Source of the DNA: Candidatus Zophobacter franzmannii
GTDB taxonomy: Bacteria > Cloacimonadota > Cloacimonadia > Cloacimonadales > JAFGVF01
Direction of reading: 5' to 3'
Assembly: GCA_030765245.1 (NCBI GenBank)
Contig: JAVCCX010000411.1
Span: 1-6,684, forward strand
DNA: 6,684 nt
In this document: positions 5,712-6,684 of the stretch, piece by piece
How the letters are laid out: every line of letters begins with the position of its first letter
How positions within the stretch are numbered: the stretch's first letter is position 1
Notes under the pieces: model-generated
The model's database searches: none
What the model saw: only the letters and a program-made list of their open reading frames with translations
What the model was told of the DNA's origin: nothing
Program-made: the position numbers and the translations under genes

Positions 5712-6298
5712 TAAGCTTGAAGAGTTTCAATCAGTTGAACAGCAGCCCAAAGGTCTTCGACAATATAGTCAGGCATTACAGTCCAATTGTCCCTATCTTC
5801 CATAAACTCTTTTTTACCAAGTCCACAGAGGAGAAGGATTGTCTTCATTCCGGCTTTAGAACCAAATGCAATGTCAGTGTATCTATCACCAATCATCCAG
5901 GAATGCTCAGGTCTGAGTTTAAAATCTTCTACAGCCTTCTTAAACATCCCGAGACTTGGTTTCCGGCATTCGCTATTTATATTAAACGGCTCTACCTTAC
6001 CCTCAATGTGATAGGGAGAGTAATAGAGCTTATCTATCTTTGCACCATCTTTAGCAAGGTTCTTGTACATTTTATCATGAATAGCATTTACATCATCCTG
6101 GGTATAGTAACCTCTTGCCACGCCACTTTGATTGGTTACGACTATTACTTTATAACCAAGGTCATTTAGAAGCTTAACAGATTTTCCTGCAAAGGGGAAT
6201 TGTTCGAACTCATCAGGGGTACGAATGTAGCCATTTATATCAATATTTAATGTTCCGTCTCTATCTAAAAATACAGCTTTGATTGGAGGGTTAGTCAT
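5711..6298 (-). CDS. gmhB: D-glycero-D-manno-heptose-1,7-bisphosphate 7-phosphatase (HAD family)
   Basis: GmhB removes the C7 phosphate of heptose 1,7-bisphosphate in the cytoplasm, a step toward the nucleotide-activated heptose of the LPS inner core. The 195-residue protein has all HAD motifs: FLDRDGTL (10-17, nucleophile D12 and acid/base D14), TNQSG (55-59), CRKP (K113) and GDRYTD (137-142). The zinc loop is altered. Where E. coli GmhB has C92, H94, C107 and C109, this protein has S94, Y96, S109 and C111 at identical spacing. Related histidinol-phosphate phosphatases share the fold, but the LPS context favours GmhB. The start at 6298 is chosen because AGGAG (6308-6312) lies nine bases upstream; the longer frame from 6349 would add a basic tail lying inside lptD. 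It overlaps lptD by 8 bp and the permease by 1 bp. Confidence 0.87.
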   Translation of the reverse strand: MTNPPIKAVFLDRDGTLNIDINGYIRTPDEFEQFPFAGKSVKLLNDLGYKVIVVTNQSGVARGYYTQDDVNAIHDKMYKNLAKDGAKIDKLYYSPYHIEGKVEPFNINSECRKPSLGMFKKAVEDFKLRPEHSWMIGDRYTDIAFGSKAGMKTILLLCGLGKKEFMEDRDNWTVMPDYIVEDLWAAVQLIETLQA

Positions 6299-6684
6299 AC
6301 CTTTTCTCTCCTTTCGTTTCAAGTTTAAGGTCAGTTGGGAAGTTAACATTGAAGAAGATGAGACGATAATCCCAATACTCGTTAGAACGAGTATATTTCA
6401 GGGTTAGTCTCCAACAATGGAGGTCTCTTGTAAGGAAGATAGACTGAGAAACCATTCGTTCATCTTCAAGATTGTAGTAATTATTGTAGGCGATATTCCA
6501 TTTATTAGTAAGATTGAAACTGGTGTCAAACCTTAGATTGTTCGTGCGTGGATCAAAGAACTTCTTTGAAGCATTCATATCATGGCTAAAAATAACCTTC
6601 CAAGATTCTGTTGAAGTCAATTCTTCCAGTGCTTCAATCGTCATAGGTATCTCATCATCCGGTAGCTCTATTTGATTGGAAGCT
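6291..6684 (-). CDS. lptD: LPS-assembly outer-membrane protein LptD, C-terminal 130 residues (partial)
   Basis: LptD is the outer-membrane beta-barrel that, with LptE, inserts LPS into the outer leaflet. The frame is open from the window edge to the TAA at 6291-6293, so the N-terminal part lies outside. The internal ATG at 6644 is not the true start: codons upstream of it (ASNQIELPDDEIP) remain open. The visible part has alternating amphipathic strands typical of a barrel end: LRFDTSFNLTNKWNIAYNNY, followed later by the signature RDLHCWRLTLKY, and VNFPTDLKLE near the C-terminus. The RDLHCW segment and its position are characteristic of LptD/OstA C-termini in FCB-type bacteria, as I recall them. 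The final residues differ from a typical barrel ending in an aromatic. It overlaps the start of gmhB by 8 bp (ATGACTAA), so the two are co-transcribed. Confidence 0.72.
   Translation of the reverse strand, partial: ASNQIELPDDEIPMTIEALEELTSTESWKVIFSHDMNASKKFFDPRTNNLRFDTSFNLTNKWNIAYNNYYNLEDERMVSQSIFLTRDLHCWRLTLKYTRSNEYWDYRLIFFNVNFPTDLKLETKGEKRYD
6308..6312 (-). promoter_or_regulatory. Ribosome binding site of gmhB
   Basis: On the minus strand AGGAG lies nine bases before ATG 6298, inside the 3' end of lptD. It decides the gmhB start in favour of the 195-residue form. Confidence 0.65.

Noticed and set aside
6299..6349. Longer gmhB form starting at 6349
   Set aside because: It would add 17 residues, rich in Lys and Arg, encoded inside lptD. 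AGGAG sits correctly for the ATG at 6298, and family members start just before the FLDRDGT motif.
1242..6532. 14-bp match TGGTGTCAAACCTT upstream of lon and inside lptD
   Set aside because: An isolated match between a non-coding and a coding site, with no extended similarity; it is probably chance.

Overview
The window looks like a piece of an AT-rich Gram-negative chromosome. The best fit is an FCB-group lineage such as Cloacimonadota, but this is an inference. It rests on three things: an LptD-type C-terminus plus a heptose phosphatase, which imply an LPS-bearing outer membrane; a secreted GLUG-repeat protein with the C-terminal motif NYPNPFNPTT, typical of type IX/FlgD-like sorting domains; and strong AGGAGG-type ribosome sites. 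No rRNA, tRNA, CRISPR array or transposase was recognised.

Layout. Positions 1-1194 (minus strand) hold the first 398 codons of the protease Lon, cut by the window edge just after Walker A. Positions 1204-1539 are non-coding and carry several short hairpins. A small secreted protein (1540-1884, minus) follows. It resembles the N-terminus of a larger exported protein, probably of the metallophosphoesterase type, and may be a decayed remnant. Positions 1885-2505 have no convincing gene but are rich in repeats. The most striking is a dyad-symmetric block (about 2178-2321) built of ten 11-bp units, five in each orientation. A plus-strand gene at 2568-4110, with its own promoter, RBS and rho-independent terminator, encodes an exported GLUG-repeat surface protein. 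Its reading frame is broken by one extra base near 2790-2793. Positions 4159-4451 hold further hairpins and a 9-bp tandem duplication.

Positions 4452-6684 (minus) form a tight envelope-biogenesis operon, transcribed leftward: the lptD C-terminus (partial), then gmhB (8-bp overlap), then a LolC/LolE-type lipoprotein-release permease (1-bp overlap). Together these deal with LPS core heptose synthesis, LPS insertion in the outer membrane and lipoprotein release from the inner membrane. The GmhB has lost three of the four residues that bind zinc in the E. coli enzyme.

No wholly new multi-gene system is evident. The most unusual items are the 11-bp inverted repeat array, the broken GLUG gene, the zinc-site loss in GmhB and the apparently leaderless promoter of the small secreted protein.
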